This document shows, in pieces, positions 1 through 8,805 of a stretch of 64,000 nucleotides of DNA. A program made the translations under genes and the position numbers. Numbering within the stretch: the stretch's first letter is position 1; every line of letters begins with the position of its first letter. The DNA is taken from positions 38,511 through 102,510 of the forward strand of contig NZ_JANRHH010000011.1 of NCBI RefSeq assembly GCF_030433435.1, in the 5' to 3' direction. Below the pieces are notes generated by a model. The model saw only the letters and a program-made list of their open reading frames with translations, did not search any database and was not told where the DNA came from. This stretch comes from Polycladomyces subterraneus. Lineage in GTDB: Bacteria; Bacillota; Bacilli; Thermoactinomycetales; JIR-001.

Positions 1-1
1 T

Positions 2-319
2 TATCAGTCGATCATGTATAACACCCATATCCGCAATTCGGATTTTCTGTGGATGCATCTGGGCTCTGCGGACCCGTACTACGTCCTGCCGGTGCTGGCT
101 GGGGTGACCACCTATCTGCAATCGATCCTGATGGGCATGGGCAACAATCCGCAAGCGCGCGTCTTCCTGTTCGTCATGCCGGTCATGATCTTCGTGTTGG
201 CGCTCAGCTTCCCGTCGGCGCTGGCATTGTACTGGGTGTATAGCAACTTGTTTACCATGGTGCAGTATTACTTCATCGGAGATAAATATAAAGTGAAGCG
301 GGAGGGTGCGGCCCGTTGA
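2..319 (+). CDS. yidC: YidC/Oxa1-family membrane insertase, C-terminal part (5' end outside window)
   Basis: This is the last ~105 codons of a membrane protein insertase (YidC1/SpoIIIJ type) that inserts and folds proteins in the cytoplasmic membrane. The reading frame is open from base 2, so the gene begins outside the window. Two hydrophobic stretches are visible: one around PYYVLPVLAGVTTYLQSILM and a hairpin running from RVFLFVMPVM to the SALALYWVYSNLF segment, the typical final transmembrane helices. It ends with a short basic tail (KVKREGAAR). The stop codon overlaps the TTG start of jag, the standard spoIIIJ-jag operon. In Bacillus one of two paralogues is needed for sporulation; which paralogue this is cannot be decided from the fragment. 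Confidence 0.95.
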   Translation, partial: YQSIMYNTHIRNSDFLWMHLGSADPYYVLPVLAGVTTYLQSILMGMGNNPQARVFLFVMPVMIFVLALSFPSALALYWVYSNLFTMVQYYFIGDKYKVKREGAAR

Positions 320-942
320 AAAAGGTAATTGTAACGGCGAAGACGGTTGAGGCGGCAATCGAGGAAGCGTTGCGCCAATTGAACACTTCGCGCGACAAGA
401 TCCGCGTGACCGTGCTGGAGGAGCCCAGCCGTGGTTTCTTCGGTTTGTTCGGCGTGCGCCCCGCCAAAGTGGAAGCGGAACTCATCACCACGCCCGTTGA
501 TGATGCCGTGCAATTCCTTGAAAATGTTCTCGCGACGATGGGGGTCACCGCCACGGTGGAGGCGCGAACCGATTCCCGCCCGGTGGTGATTGACATCCGC
601 GGCGATGAGCTGGGAATGGTGATCGGACGTCACGGCCAAACGCTGGATGCTTTGCAGTATCTGGTCAATATCGTGGCCAACCGTCATCACCCGGGTTATA
701 CCCGCTTTCAACTGGATGCACAGGGGTATCGCAAGCGGCGGGAGGAGTCCCTCCAACATCTGGCCGATCGGATTGCCAAACAGGTACTGAAATCGGGCAA
801 ATCCGTGGCGTTGGAACCGATGACGCCGATGGAACGCAAGGTGATTCACACCCATATTCAAAAGTATGACAAGCTGACCACTTACAGCGAAGGGGAGGAA
901 CCCCGCCGACGCGTCGTCGTCGCCTTGGCCACCAAAGCGTGA
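316..942 (+). CDS. khpB: RNA-binding protein Jag/KhpB
   Basis: Jag (KhpB) is a cytoplasmic RNA-binding protein linked to cell-shape and cell-wall control in Gram-positives. The 208-residue product shows the three expected parts: an N-terminal Jag_N domain (about 1-50, containing GFFGLFG), a KH domain (about 78-150) with the IGRHG GxxG loop, and a C-terminal R3H domain (about 165-207) with the R-x3-H core in RKVIH. The start is TTG at 316, preceded by GGGAGGG and overlapping the yidC stop. It is translationally coupled to yidC and is followed by a hairpin terminator before mnmE. Confidence 0.96.
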   Translation: MKKVIVTAKTVEAAIEEALRQLNTSRDKIRVTVLEEPSRGFFGLFGVRPAKVEAELITTPVDDAVQFLENVLATMGVTATVEARTDSRPVVIDIRGDELGMVIGRHGQTLDALQYLVNIVANRHHPGYTRFQLDAQGYRKRREESLQHLADRIAKQVLKSGKSVALEPMTPMERKVIHTHIQKYDKLTTYSEGEEPRRRVVVALATKA

Positions 943-956
943 CGTTCGTTTCACCC

Positions 957-982
957 AACTCTCCGTACGGGGAGTTTTTTGT
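957..982 (+). terminator. Rho-independent terminator after jag
   Basis: The arms AACTCTCC and GGGGAGTT form an 8-bp stem (one G-T pair) with a GTAC loop, followed directly by a T-rich run. It separates yidC-jag from mnmE. Confidence 0.85.
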
Positions 983-1150
983 TTATCGGAGGAATCCGGG
1001 AGATACTATGTATTTGATTGAGGAAAAAGTCCCCATTGTGACCATGCAGTTGAGATTTGGCGATTCGCGGTTGAGTGTCAAGTTGCTTTTGCGGTATGGT
1101 ATCCTAATGTTAATCGATGGTTCGGATATGAGGTTATGAGGTGAACAGAG

Positions 1151-2527
1151 ATGGAAAACGATACGATCGCGGCCATCTCCACGCCTGTAGGAGAAGGTGG
1201 GATCGCCGTCATCCGGGTGAGCGGCCCGGAGGCGATTCCGATCGTGGATTCGGTCTATCGTGGAAAACAATCGCTGAAAGAAGCGAATTCTCATACGGTA
1301 CATTACGGGCATATCGTTCATCCGGAGACAGGGGAACGAATCGACGAGGTATTGGTCACCGTGATGCGAGCACCCCGCACGTTTACGCGGGAAGACGTGG
1401 TCGAAGTGAGTTGTCACGGTGGGATGATCCCCGTCAAAAATACTCTGGAAGCCCTGTTGTCGGCCGGTGCGCGGCTGGCGGAGCCGGGCGAATTCACCAA
1501 ACGCGCATTTTTGAACGGACGGATCGATTTATCGCAGGCGGAGGCGGTGATTGACCTGATCCGCGCCAAAACGGACCGGGCGGCCCGGGTCGCCATGCAC
1601 CAGGCAGAAGGACGATTGTCCAAGATGATCCGTCGCCTGCGCCAAAAAATCATCGAATCCCTGGCTCACCTGGCGGTTAATGTGGACTATCCCGAATACG
1701 ACGCGGAAGAGATGACGGCCAACATGCTGCTCAAGGAATGTCGCGAGGTGGAAGCGGAAATTGACCGGCTGCTGCAAACGGCCCGTCAGGGCAAAATTTT
1801 GCGTGAAGGGATTGCCACGGTGATCGTTGGCCGTCCCAATGTGGGCAAATCGTCTCTGTTGAACGCGCTCACGCATGAAAATAAAGCGATCGTTACGGAC
1901 ATCCCAGGTACGACCCGGGACGTGATAGAGGAATACGTGAACGTACGGGGAGTGCCTTTGCGTCTGATCGACACCGCCGGTATCCGGGAGACGGAGGACG
2001 TGGTGGAACGGATCGGTGTGGAGCGTTCCCATCGTGCAATGGAACAGGCGGATCTGGTCATTTTGGTACTCAATCACAATGAGCCTTTGACCGAGGACGA
2101 TCGTCGGTTGATCGAACTCATCCGTGAGCAAACCGCCATCGTGATGGTGAATAAAACCGACTTGTCCCGACGGATCGATTTGGATGAGGTAAAGCGGCTT
2201 ATCGGCGACAAACCGCTCATCACCACGTCATTAAAGGAAGAGCGGGGGATCGACGATTTGGAGCAAGCGATTGCGGATCTCTTTTTTACCGGCAAAATGG
2301 AAGTGGGAGATACGGCCATCGTCAGCAACGCTCGCCACATTCACTTGTTAGTACGGGCCAAGCGAAGTGTCCGGGAAGTGATTGAAGGTATTGAATCGGG
2401 CATGCCGCTGGATATGGTTGAGATTGATTTGAAAAACGCCTGGCAAGCCTTGGGCGAAATCATCGGTGATGCAGTGGCGGAAGACTTGATTGACCAGATC
2501 TTTTCCCAGTTCTGTTTGGGGAAATAA
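1151..2527 (+). CDS. mnmE: tRNA uridine-5-carboxymethylaminomethyl modification GTPase MnmE (TrmE)
   Basis: MnmE acts with MnmG to install the carboxymethylaminomethyl group at the C5 position of the wobble uridine of certain tRNAs. The 458-residue protein has the usual length. An N-terminal tetrahydrofolate-binding domain (about 1-118) is followed by a helical region holding a Ras-like G domain: G1 GRPNVGKSS (about 226-234), G2/K-loop around IPGTTRD, G3 DTAG (about 274) and G4 NKTD (about 334). The catalytic C-terminal C-x-G-K motif is intact (FCLGK). The ATG is preceded by GAGGTG at proper spacing. mnmG follows 14 bp downstream in the same operon. Confidence 0.98.
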   Translation: MENDTIAAISTPVGEGGIAVIRVSGPEAIPIVDSVYRGKQSLKEANSHTVHYGHIVHPETGERIDEVLVTVMRAPRTFTREDVVEVSCHGGMIPVKNTLEALLSAGARLAEPGEFTKRAFLNGRIDLSQAEAVIDLIRAKTDRAARVAMHQAEGRLSKMIRRLRQKIIESLAHLAVNVDYPEYDAEEMTANMLLKECREVEAEIDRLLQTARQGKILREGIATVIVGRPNVGKSSLLNALTHENKAIVTDIPGTTRDVIEEYVNVRGVPLRLIDTAGIRETEDVVERIGVERSHRAMEQADLVILVLNHNEPLTEDDRRLIELIREQTAIVMVNKTDLSRRIDLDEVKRLIGDKPLITTSLKEERGIDDLEQAIADLFFTGKMEVGDTAIVSNARHIHLLVRAKRSVREVIEGIESGMPLDMVEIDLKNAWQALGEIIGDAVAEDLIDQIFSQFCLGK

Positions 2528-2541
2528 AGGAGGGATGAAAG

Positions 2542-4431
2542 ATGACTTATCGAGCGGGTGAATACGATGTCATCGTGATCGGTGCCGGACATGCCGGATG
2601 TGAAGCGGCATTGGCTGCTGCACGCATGGGTTGTAAAACTCTGTTGTTGACGTTGAGTCTCGATACGATCGCCTACATGCCATGCAACCCGTCGATCGGC
2701 GGACCGGCAAAAGGGCACGTCGTACGTGAAATCGACGCCTTGGGTGGGGAAATGGCGCGAAACATCGACAAAACCCACATTCAGATGCGGATGCTCAATA
2801 CAGGTAAAGGTCCGGCCGTGTACGCCCTGCGGGCGCAAGCGGACAAGGTGTTGTATCAACAGGAGATGAAACGGACGATTGAACGGCAGCCCAACCTCGA
2901 CCTCCACCAGAACATGGTGGAAAAATTGATCGTGGAAAATGGCGTATGCCACGGCGTCATCACCCGGACCGGAGCGGAATACCGCGCCAAAGCGGTGGTG
3001 CTGACGACGGGGACGTACCTGCGGGGCAAAATCATCATCGGGGATTTGGCTTACGAAAGCGGCCCCAACAACCAGCAACCGTCCATCAATCTGGCGTATC
3101 AACTGCAGGATCTCGGCTTTGAGATGGTCCGGTTCAAAACGGGTACTCCCCCGCGGGTGAACAAAAACACGATCGACACGAGTGTGATGGAGGAACAGCC
3201 TGGGGATGATGTGCCACGGGCCTTTTCCTATGAAACAACCGAGTACATTACCGACCAGCTCTCATGCTGGTTGACGTATACCAACGAAAAGACGCATGAA
3301 TACATCCGGAACAATTTACACCGGGCTCCGATGTATTCCGGCAAGATCGAAGGGCGGGGGCCGCGGTACTGCCCGTCGATCGAAGACAAAATCGTCCGCT
3401 TTGCAGACAAAAATCGGCACCAGATCTTCCTGGAACCCGAGGGGCGCAACACGCTGGAGATGTACGTGCAGGGATTGTCCACCAGTTTGCCGGAAGACGT
3501 TCAGCTGGCTATTTTGCGGACGATCACCGGTCTGGAAAACGTCGAAATGATGCGGACCGGCTATGCGATCGAATATGATGCGATTGTGCCGACACAACTG
3601 TGGCCCAGCCTGGAGACCAAGTTGGTGGAAAACCTGTTCACTGCCGGACAGATCAATGGTACATCCGGTTATGAAGAAGCCGCGGGGCAGGGAATTATGG
3701 CCGGGATCAACGCAGCTCGAAAAGTGCAGAGCAAGGAACCGGTTATCCTTGATCGTTCCCAGGCCTATATCGGTGTGCTGATCGATGACCTGGTCACCAA
3801 AGGAACGGACGAACCATACCGTCTGCTGACTTCCCGAGCCGAGTACCGGTTGCTGTTGCGTCACGACAACGCCGATCTCCGGCTGACGGAGATCGGGTAT
3901 CGGATCGGCCTGATTCCGGAGGAACGCTATCGCCGTTTTGTCGCCAAAAAGGAAGCGATCGAGCGGGAAATGAAACGTCTGCGTGAAACCAAGGTGAAAC
4001 CCACGCCGGAAGTACAGGCGATCCTCCGGGAAGTCGGTTCCAGCGAGCTGAGCAATGCGATCGACCTGGCCAGCCTGATCAAGCGGCCGGAACTGACGTA
4101 CGCCCACATCGCACAAATCTCCCCCGCACCGGAACCGATCGCACCGGAAGTGGCGGAACAAGTGGAGATCCAACTGAAATACGAGGGCTACATCAAAAAG
4201 TCGCTGCAACAAGTGGAGAAAATGAAAAAGATGGAGAACAAGCGGATCCCGGATTGGGTGGACTATGACCGGATTCAAGGCATCTCCTCCGAGGCACGGG
4301 AAAAGCTGAAAAAGGTACGTCCGCTGTCGTTGGGGCAGGCCTCCCGGATCTCCGGTGTCAACCCCGCCGACATCTCCATCCTGATGGTGCATATCGAACA
4401 GGTCGGCAAAGCGCACGCCAAAGCGGAATGA
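2542..4431 (+). CDS. mnmG: tRNA uridine-5-carboxymethylaminomethyl modification FAD enzyme MnmG (GidA)
   Basis: This FAD-dependent partner of MnmE completes wobble-uridine modification. The 629 residues match the family length. The N-terminal dinucleotide-binding motif [10 protein letters not shown] lies at about residues 14-23, and the family signature [10 protein letters not shown] follows near residue 52. A second nucleotide-binding segment includes [18 protein letters not shown]. The C-terminal helical MnmE-binding domain contains [15 protein letters not shown] strong AAGGAGGG site precedes the ATG. It is co-transcribed with mnmE. The downstream rsmG is separated by about 318 bp that carry an intergenic repeat. 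Confidence 0.98.
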   Translation: MTYRAGEYDVIVIGAGHAGCEAALAAARMGCKTLLLTLSLDTIAYMPCNPSIGGPAKGHVVREIDALGGEMARNIDKTHIQMRMLNTGKGPAVYALRAQADKVLYQQEMKRTIERQPNLDLHQNMVEKLIVENGVCHGVITRTGAEYRAKAVVLTTGTYLRGKIIIGDLAYESGPNNQQPSINLAYQLQDLGFEMVRFKTGTPPRVNKNTIDTSVMEEQPGDDVPRAFSYETTEYITDQLSCWLTYTNEKTHEYIRNNLHRAPMYSGKIEGRGPRYCPSIEDKIVRFADKNRHQIFLEPEGRNTLEMYVQGLSTSLPEDVQLAILRTITGLENVEMMRTGYAIEYDAIVPTQLWPSLETKLVENLFTAGQINGTSGYEEAAGQGIMAGINAARKVQSKEPVILDRSQAYIGVLIDDLVTKGTDEPYRLLTSRAEYRLLLRHDNADLRLTEIGYRIGLIPEERYRRFVAKKEAIEREMKRLRETKVKPTPEVQAILREVGSSELSNAIDLASLIKRPELTYAHIAQISPAPEPIAPEVAEQVEIQLKYEGYIKKSLQQVEKMKKMENKRIPDWVDYDRIQGISSEAREKLKKVRPLSLGQASRISGVNPADISILMVHIEQVGKAHAKAE

Positions 4432-4499
4432 AAGGAGATCAACGGTCTGGAAACACGGATCGGAGATTGATTTACAAAGTGGTCTAGCCACTTGCGAGC

Positions 4500-4700
4500 G
4501 ACACTTTCCCGTTGAGCGCTGCTAGGCCTGGTCTGGTAATTCGATCAGACGGCAGCGTTTGGCCTTGCCCCCGGTTCAAGCGGTCTTGATCGGCTTCCCT
4601 GCAGGGTGCAGGTGGAGCGGGCCGGGAAAGCGATGCGGACGATATGGATCAGTCTCGCCCTAGGCAGCTGCCCACCGGGCGGAGACGGGAAATCGAAGCC
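4500..4700 (-). repeat. Interspersed intergenic repeat, copy R1
   Basis: This fills much of the otherwise gene-free stretch between mnmG and rsmG. Read on the minus strand, its core (about 4580-4656) contains GCTTTCCCGGCCCGCTCCAC, then CTGCAGGGAAGC and ACCGCT. It aligns without large gaps to R2 at 22970-23041 and also to R5 at 45575-45650 (shared TGATCCATATCG and CGCTCCACCTG). The outer boundaries are approximate. No open reading frame here looks coding. Confidence 0.7.
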
Positions 4701-4749
4701 CACAGGACATACAAGAGTTTGGCTGCGGTTTTTCTTATGGGAGGTTGCA

Positions 4750-5469
4750 ATGGACATCAGTCAGTGGTTACGTGAACAAGCAGCACCGCTGGGAATCACA
4801 TTGACGGAAAAACAGTTGGATCAGTTCGCACTGTATTATGAACGGTTGGTGGAAAAAAACCGGGTGATGAACCTGACGGCGATCACAGAAAGGGAAGACG
4901 TCTACATCAAGCATTTTTATGACTCCCTGCTGTTGGCTGCAGTTGTTCCCATCAATCAAATCAATACGTTGATCGATGTGGGAACAGGCGCTGGATTCCC
5001 TGGTATTCCGCTTAAAATCGCCTTTCCTCATTTGCGGGTGGTGTTACTGGATTCCCTGAACAAACGGGTCTCCTTCCTGGCGGAGTTGGTGCGGGAATTG
5101 CGATTGAACAAAGTGGAGACAATCCATGGACGGGCGGAGGAATGGGGACGTCGGACAGGGTATCGGGAAGCCTTCGATTTGGCCACTGCGCGTGCGGTGG
5201 CAAAACTCAATGTGTTGGCCGAATACTGTCTCCCGTTTGTTCGTATGGGCGGTTCCTTCGTCGCCATGAAAGGGCCTGACGTGACCGAGGAACAGCAGGA
5301 GGCGAAAACGGCATTGCAGCGATTAGGCGGTGGAGAAATAGCGGATTATCCATTCACGTTGCCCAAAGAAAAAGGAACCCGTCATTTATTGGTGATCTCC
5401 AAACGGGCGAACACACCGAAGGCTTATCCCCGCAAACCGGGAACGCCTGCCAAACAGCCGATTGTGTAA
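4750..5469 (+). CDS. rsmG: 16S rRNA (guanine-N7) methyltransferase RsmG (GidB)
   Basis: RsmG methylates N7 of a guanine in the 530 loop of 16S rRNA using S-adenosylmethionine. The ATG at 4750 is preceded by GGGAGG 5 bases upstream and gives 239 residues, the usual Bacillus length; the open frame extends further upstream to 4606, but that part encodes repeat sequence and has no ribosome-binding site. The SAM-binding loop DVGTGAGFPGIPL lies at about residues 76-88 and LDSLNKRVSFL follows. It is the last gene of the mnmE-mnmG-rsmG group and ends at a strong terminator. Confidence 0.96.
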   Translation: MDISQWLREQAAPLGITLTEKQLDQFALYYERLVEKNRVMNLTAITEREDVYIKHFYDSLLLAAVVPINQINTLIDVGTGAGFPGIPLKIAFPHLRVVLLDSLNKRVSFLAELVRELRLNKVETIHGRAEEWGRRTGYREAFDLATARAVAKLNVLAEYCLPFVRMGGSFVAMKGPDVTEEQQEAKTALQRLGGGEIADYPFTLPKEKGTRHLLVISKRANTPKAYPRKPGTPAKQPIV

Positions 5470-5495
5470 TTACCGCCGAGACGACATACATCAAC

Positions 5496-5509
5496 ATTTC
5501 CCGGGAAAT
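5496..5509. promoter_or_regulatory. Noc-binding site (NBS)
   Basis: The palindrome ATTTCCCGGGAAAT is an exact match to the published consensus for Noc, the nucleoid-occlusion protein encoded 5 kb away. It lies in the rsmG 3' intergenic region. Assignment rests on the sequence match. Confidence 0.8.
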
Positions 5510-5529
5510 GTCGCATTAACCAATAAATC

Positions 5530-5570
5530 AAGCGGCCTGCATCAGCGATGCGAGCCGCTTTTCTTTTTTT
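5530..5570 (+). terminator. Rho-independent terminator after rsmG
   Basis: Outer arms AAGCGGC and GCCGCTT enclose an inner GCATC/GATGC stem with an AGC loop, followed by TTCTTTTTTT. It overlaps the last codons of the convergent MurF-like gene. Confidence 0.92.
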
Positions 5571-6915
5571 GCAGTTGAAAAACGAGTCGATCCAAGTGTA
5601 TATTCCGGGAGGCTTTGAAATAGACGACGGAACCGGGAACAATCATCTTGGGTAGAGAGGACGCTGCCGCTTGGAGATTGGGAAATGAACGAATTCGTTT
5701 CGGGGGCAGGCCTTTCATCACGGCGGCCTGTGCGATGGCACGGGCATGGGAACCTACGGTGATCAATCGGGAAATCCCCAGTTTCGCCACCGTATGCCCC
5801 ACTTTTTGGTGACCGCTTGCGGTGTATGGCCCCAATTCAAGCATATTGCCCAAGACGGCGATGGACGGTCGTGATCCGGCTATGTGTTTCAGTACCTTTA
5901 GCCCGGCAATCATGGCGGTAGGGTTGGCATTGTACGCATCATGGATCAATGTGCTGCCATGGATCCCGGGTAGCGGTTGCAGTCTTCCGGGAGGAACAGC
6001 GTATCTGCTCAACCCCCGTTGAATGAGTGTGGTAGGGATGCCCAGTTTTCGTGCGGCGGCGATGGCTGCCAATGCATTGTAGACGTGATGTTTGCCCCAT
6101 GTGGGAATAAAATAGGGAATCCCGTCTACCCGAAACTGCATGCCTTTGGTTGTGAATCGGATGTGAGTGGCTCGAAGATTGGCCGGTTGATCGATTCCAA
6201 TCCGGATGATGTTCCCATGGAACAGATTCAAATTGAGTTGTTTGGAACCGGGATCATCCGCATTGATGATCAGCGTTCCCCCGGGTTGGATTCCCAGGAT
6301 CAGTTGTTGTTTGGACCGAACCAAGTTGTTCAGTGATCCAAAATTACCGATATGGGCTTCCCCGATATTAGTGATAATCCCGATGAGGGGCTGGGCGTAT
6401 TGGCAATGGACACGGAGGTGTGGGGGGCTTACTTCCAGCACAACGACGCGGTGAAGACCGTTTAGCCGAAACAGATGGGAAGGAAGAGAACGCAGCAAAT
6501 TTCGATTATACAACGTCTTCAGAGTGGGATATTTTTGCTTGGCGATGGAAGCGAGCATTTCTTTGGTTGTCGTCTTTCCCGAACTTCCTGTAATTGCGAC
6601 TACTGTGGCACGAGATTGCTCTCGTTGCCATCGGACCAGTCTCCATAATGCCTCTGTGACATTGGGAACGGTGATCAGCGGATGATGGCGGGGAATCCAT
6701 CGTTCGCCCCCCAATGGTGCCACTACACCTGAACTTTTCTTATGTTTCAAAAAAGAGGCTGAACCAAAACGTTTTGGTTCTAAGAAACAGATCATTCCCG
6801 ATTGGAGATGCTCCGCACGCCGGTATACCACACCGCGGATGAGTTGATGTTGGGGACCCCGGACGATTTGTCCACCTACTACACTGGCCAGTTGTTTGAA
6901 AGTGAGGGGAAACAA
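5542..6915 (-). CDS. MurF-like Mur ligase family protein (second UDP-MurNAc-tripeptide:D-Ala-D-Ala ligase?)
   Basis: This belongs to the ATP-dependent Mur ligases that add amino acids to peptidoglycan precursors, and resembles MurF most. With numbering from the alternative ATG at 6933, the P-loop TGSSGKTTT is at about 115-123, NIGEAHIGNFGS at about 189-200, a candidate carbamylated-lysine region VRSKQQL near 207, and the MurF-type HDAYNANP at about 331-338. The first codon is probably TTG at 6915, which has AAGGTG seven bases upstream; ATG at 6933 has no good ribosome-binding site. Unlike typical MurF, the ELG/EMG element after the second strand reads LEVSPPHL, so a specialised or altered substrate is possible. 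It is the last gene of a minus-strand cassette inserted between rsmG and noc. Confidence 0.8.
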   Translation of the reverse strand: MFPLTFKQLASVVGGQIVRGPQHQLIRGVVYRRAEHLQSGMICFLEPKRFGSASFLKHKKSSGVVAPLGGERWIPRHHPLITVPNVTEALWRLVRWQREQSRATVVAITGSSGKTTTKEMLASIAKQKYPTLKTLYNRNLLRSLPSHLFRLNGLHRVVVLEVSPPHLRVHCQYAQPLIGIITNIGEAHIGNFGSLNNLVRSKQQLILGIQPGGTLIINADDPGSKQLNLNLFHGNIIRIGIDQPANLRATHIRFTTKGMQFRVDGIPYFIPTWGKHHVYNALAAIAAARKLGIPTTLIQRGLSRYAVPPGRLQPLPGIHGSTLIHDAYNANPTAMIAGLKVLKHIAGSRPSIAVLGNMLELGPYTASGHQKVGHTVAKLGISRLITVGSHARAIAQAAVMKGLPPKRIRSFPNLQAAASSLPKMIVPGSVVYFKASRNIHLDRLVFQLQKKKSGSHR

Positions 6916-7240
6916 AGGGAATTCACCTTCCATCTTTGATAGTCTCTAGCAGTATATGTACCAACACAGGGACGAACAGGGGACACTTGTTTATGGCAAA
7001 GAAAACCGGCTTCTGTACGATGACGAAACCGCGTCTTCATTTGGTTTTTGTTATCTCCCCGACTGCTACTACTTTGTTTCCATCAATATCGGCATTGTCG
7101 GAGGAGCGTAAGGAGGAGATGAACCATCCGGTTCGAGTTCTGGTTAAATAAAAAAAACACCGCATCGACAAATGCGGCGTGTGGACGATATCGCAAAACG
7201 GTGACAAAGTGCTCCTTTTGTACCAGCTGGGATATAGTCA
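6916..7240. other. Gene-free stretch upstream of the MurF-like gene
   Basis: It contains the terminator of the upstream minus-strand gene near 7144-7182. I see no other convincing feature; a 71-codon plus-strand frame here has no ribosome-binding site and no coding character. Confidence 0.5.
7144..7182 (-). terminator. Rho-independent terminator of the 7241-8587 gene
   Basis: On the minus strand the arms ACACGCCGCAT and ATGCGGTGT pair with a two-base bulge and are followed by TTTTTTTTATTT. Confidence 0.8.
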
Positions 7241-8587
7241 TCACCCCAAGTTGTTGATCAAGTTGTGCAACCCGCGCAATGCCAATTTTCGCTTCTCGAT
7301 CTGTTGGAATTCCTGCCGTTTGGAGCTATTGGAAAACGGCGTGAACAGATCGTCCCACGAGCTGTATCCGTAAGCGTCTTCGAAATCGATCGAATCGCGT
7401 TTGAGCGCGTTTTTGGGAGCGCTTTGTTCCAATACTTGCCGTGCGGCATCCTGTTGTAAAAATGATGTGCGTTCCTTTGACTGGATGGGCGGATTGACCA
7501 TTTTCGGCTTGGGCTTGATGGGAATTTCCGAACGTTTGGGCGGTGTCGCCACCCGCGATCCGGCAGGAGACGGGGAATGCACCTGCGGCTTGGCTTCTTT
7601 GGTCGGAAGGGACGTTTTTTTCGCTGCGGCGGGTTTTCGTTTTTTCTGTTTCCCCGCTTCCAAATAGGAAATCTGATCATACGATTTTGATTGAGGCCTT
7701 GCCGTTCGGGATTCCGGTTGTGTTTCGTTATCCTGCCAGACCAAGGATTCCGACCCCGTAGAAGATGAACGCCAACTGGATGCTTGGGTATCGAAGGTAT
7801 GGACTCTTCGTCCCGCACGTGACGGGTCTAGGCGAATCAAATGTTGTTTTGATTTCTTCTGTTGTGATGTTTCAGGTTCCTGTTCCTCCTTGGAGGTGGA
7901 CAACGAAGGGTATCCTGCCCAAATTTCCTCTACCCTGTAAAGGGACTCCTTCGGTGCCGCATCGGACTCTTTTGCTGGTACCGGCATCTCCGGTATATGG
8001 AGTTGTGTGTCTGGAGTCGGTTCCAGATCGGCTGGTTTGTCGTTTCCAATGTTCCGGTACCCCATCATCTTTTTGCGCAAGTGTACCTCGCGTTCCCGAT
8101 AGACAGGTTCGGAAGAACCAGATTCGGGGACGGCTTGGTCCACCTTTTCCGCTGGTTTTTTCAGCATATCGATTGGCTCTGCCGATTTCCCATCCATACG
8201 AAATAGGTCGTGACGACGGACCATTTTTTCACGTACAAATCGTTCCCGTTCCTGGACCACATGATCATCCGGCAACGTCTTCCTTGACGATGAGAGAGGT
8301 CTGCTTACATAAGCTTGAATGACCCAACCGTTCCCTTCTCCCGGTGCGGAAAAAGTTTGTACCTGCATAATTGGAGACACCGAATCTTCCGGCTGTTCAG
8401 GCTTCTGAATGATCTGAGTGGGTTGTCCCATGTGGGGGGATTGGTACATCATTGAAAACATCGTTCCCGGGTTTGCCGGCATATACAGGACTGAATATCC
8501 CTTTTCAGCGACGGCGTGTGCCGCTTTTTGTCCCGCTTGACCGGCTCCAATCACGATCACATGATATTCACCGCCTGTTGGTTGCAT
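7241..8587 (-). CDS. Unrecognised protein: GxGxxG N-terminus, long disordered linker, C-terminal module shared with the 39075-39791 product
   Basis: Function not recognised. The ATG at 8587 has a perfect GGAGGAGG site and gives 448 residues; an upstream in-frame ATG at 8623 lacks one. Residues 8-45 hold a hydrophobic strand followed by GAGQAG (14-19), the first beta-alpha-beta turn of a dinucleotide-binding fold, but the rest of a Rossmann domain is not evident. Residues about 60-395 are rich in Pro, Ser, Lys, Gln and Glu and look disordered. The last 39 residues start SWDDLF and end HNLINNLG, and align without gaps to the C-terminus of the protein encoded at 39075-39791 (11 identities, many conservative changes). 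It lies directly downstream of a ParM-like actin on the same strand, separated by a hairpin. A filament adaptor is my inference; a spore-coat-like structural protein is an alternative. Confidence 0.7.
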   Translation of the reverse strand: MQPTGGEYHVIVIGAGQAGQKAAHAVAEKGYSVLYMPANPGTMFSMMYQSPHMGQPTQIIQKPEQPEDSVSPIMQVQTFSAPGEGNGWVIQAYVSRPLSSSRKTLPDDHVVQERERFVREKMVRRHDLFRMDGKSAEPIDMLKKPAEKVDQAVPESGSSEPVYREREVHLRKKMMGYRNIGNDKPADLEPTPDTQLHIPEMPVPAKESDAAPKESLYRVEEIWAGYPSLSTSKEEQEPETSQQKKSKQHLIRLDPSRAGRRVHTFDTQASSWRSSSTGSESLVWQDNETQPESRTARPQSKSYDQISYLEAGKQKKRKPAAAKKTSLPTKEAKPQVHSPSPAGSRVATPPKRSEIPIKPKPKMVNPPIQSKERTSFLQQDAARQVLEQSAPKNALKRDSIDFEDAYGYSSWDDLFTPFSNSSKRQEFQQIEKRKLALRGLHNLINNLG

Positions 8588-8763
8588 GTTGCCTCCTCCT
8601 TCGTTGATTCGCTTACCGAACAAGCATCACCTTTGCACGATCCGATCCAATCCAACCCAATCCATCAGGTCATTCTCGCCGATCCAACATCAGTTCGACG
8701 GTTTTTTTCGACAAATACAGCGGTTGAATACTTGCGGTTGAAACCTAGAAGAAAATAGCCAAT

Positions 8764-8785
8764 CCCCCAGGTATCCCTGGGGGTG
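8764..8785 (-). terminator. Hairpin after the ParM-like gene
   Basis: The arms CCCCCAGG and CCTGGGGG form an 8-bp GC-rich stem; on the minus strand it is followed by a moderately T-rich stretch (ATTTTCTTCT about 8 bases on). Likely terminator or partial terminator between the actin gene and the 7241-8587 gene. Confidence 0.6.
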
Positions 8786-8805
8786 GCGAAATGGGTTTGG
8801 AGAGA

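Noticed and set aside
1071..1105. Possible mnmE promoter (TTGAGT, TATGGT or extended TGGTATCCT)
   Set aside because: Several weak alternatives with poor -35 or spacing; no single one can be supported.
3316..4491. A 391-codon minus-strand frame opposite mnmG
   Set aside because: Antisense shadow without domain or ribosome-binding site.
4606..4749. Upstream extension of rsmG
   Set aside because: This in-frame region is repeat R1 sequence; the GGGAGG site and family length fix the start at 4750.
6936..7151. 71-codon plus-strand frame
   Set aside because: No ribosome-binding site, overlaps a minus-strand terminator, no coding character.
8640..8672. Short tandem GATCC/AATCC-like repeats upstream of the 7241-8587 gene
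   Set aside because: Too short and irregular to distinguish from chance; not like parC iterons.
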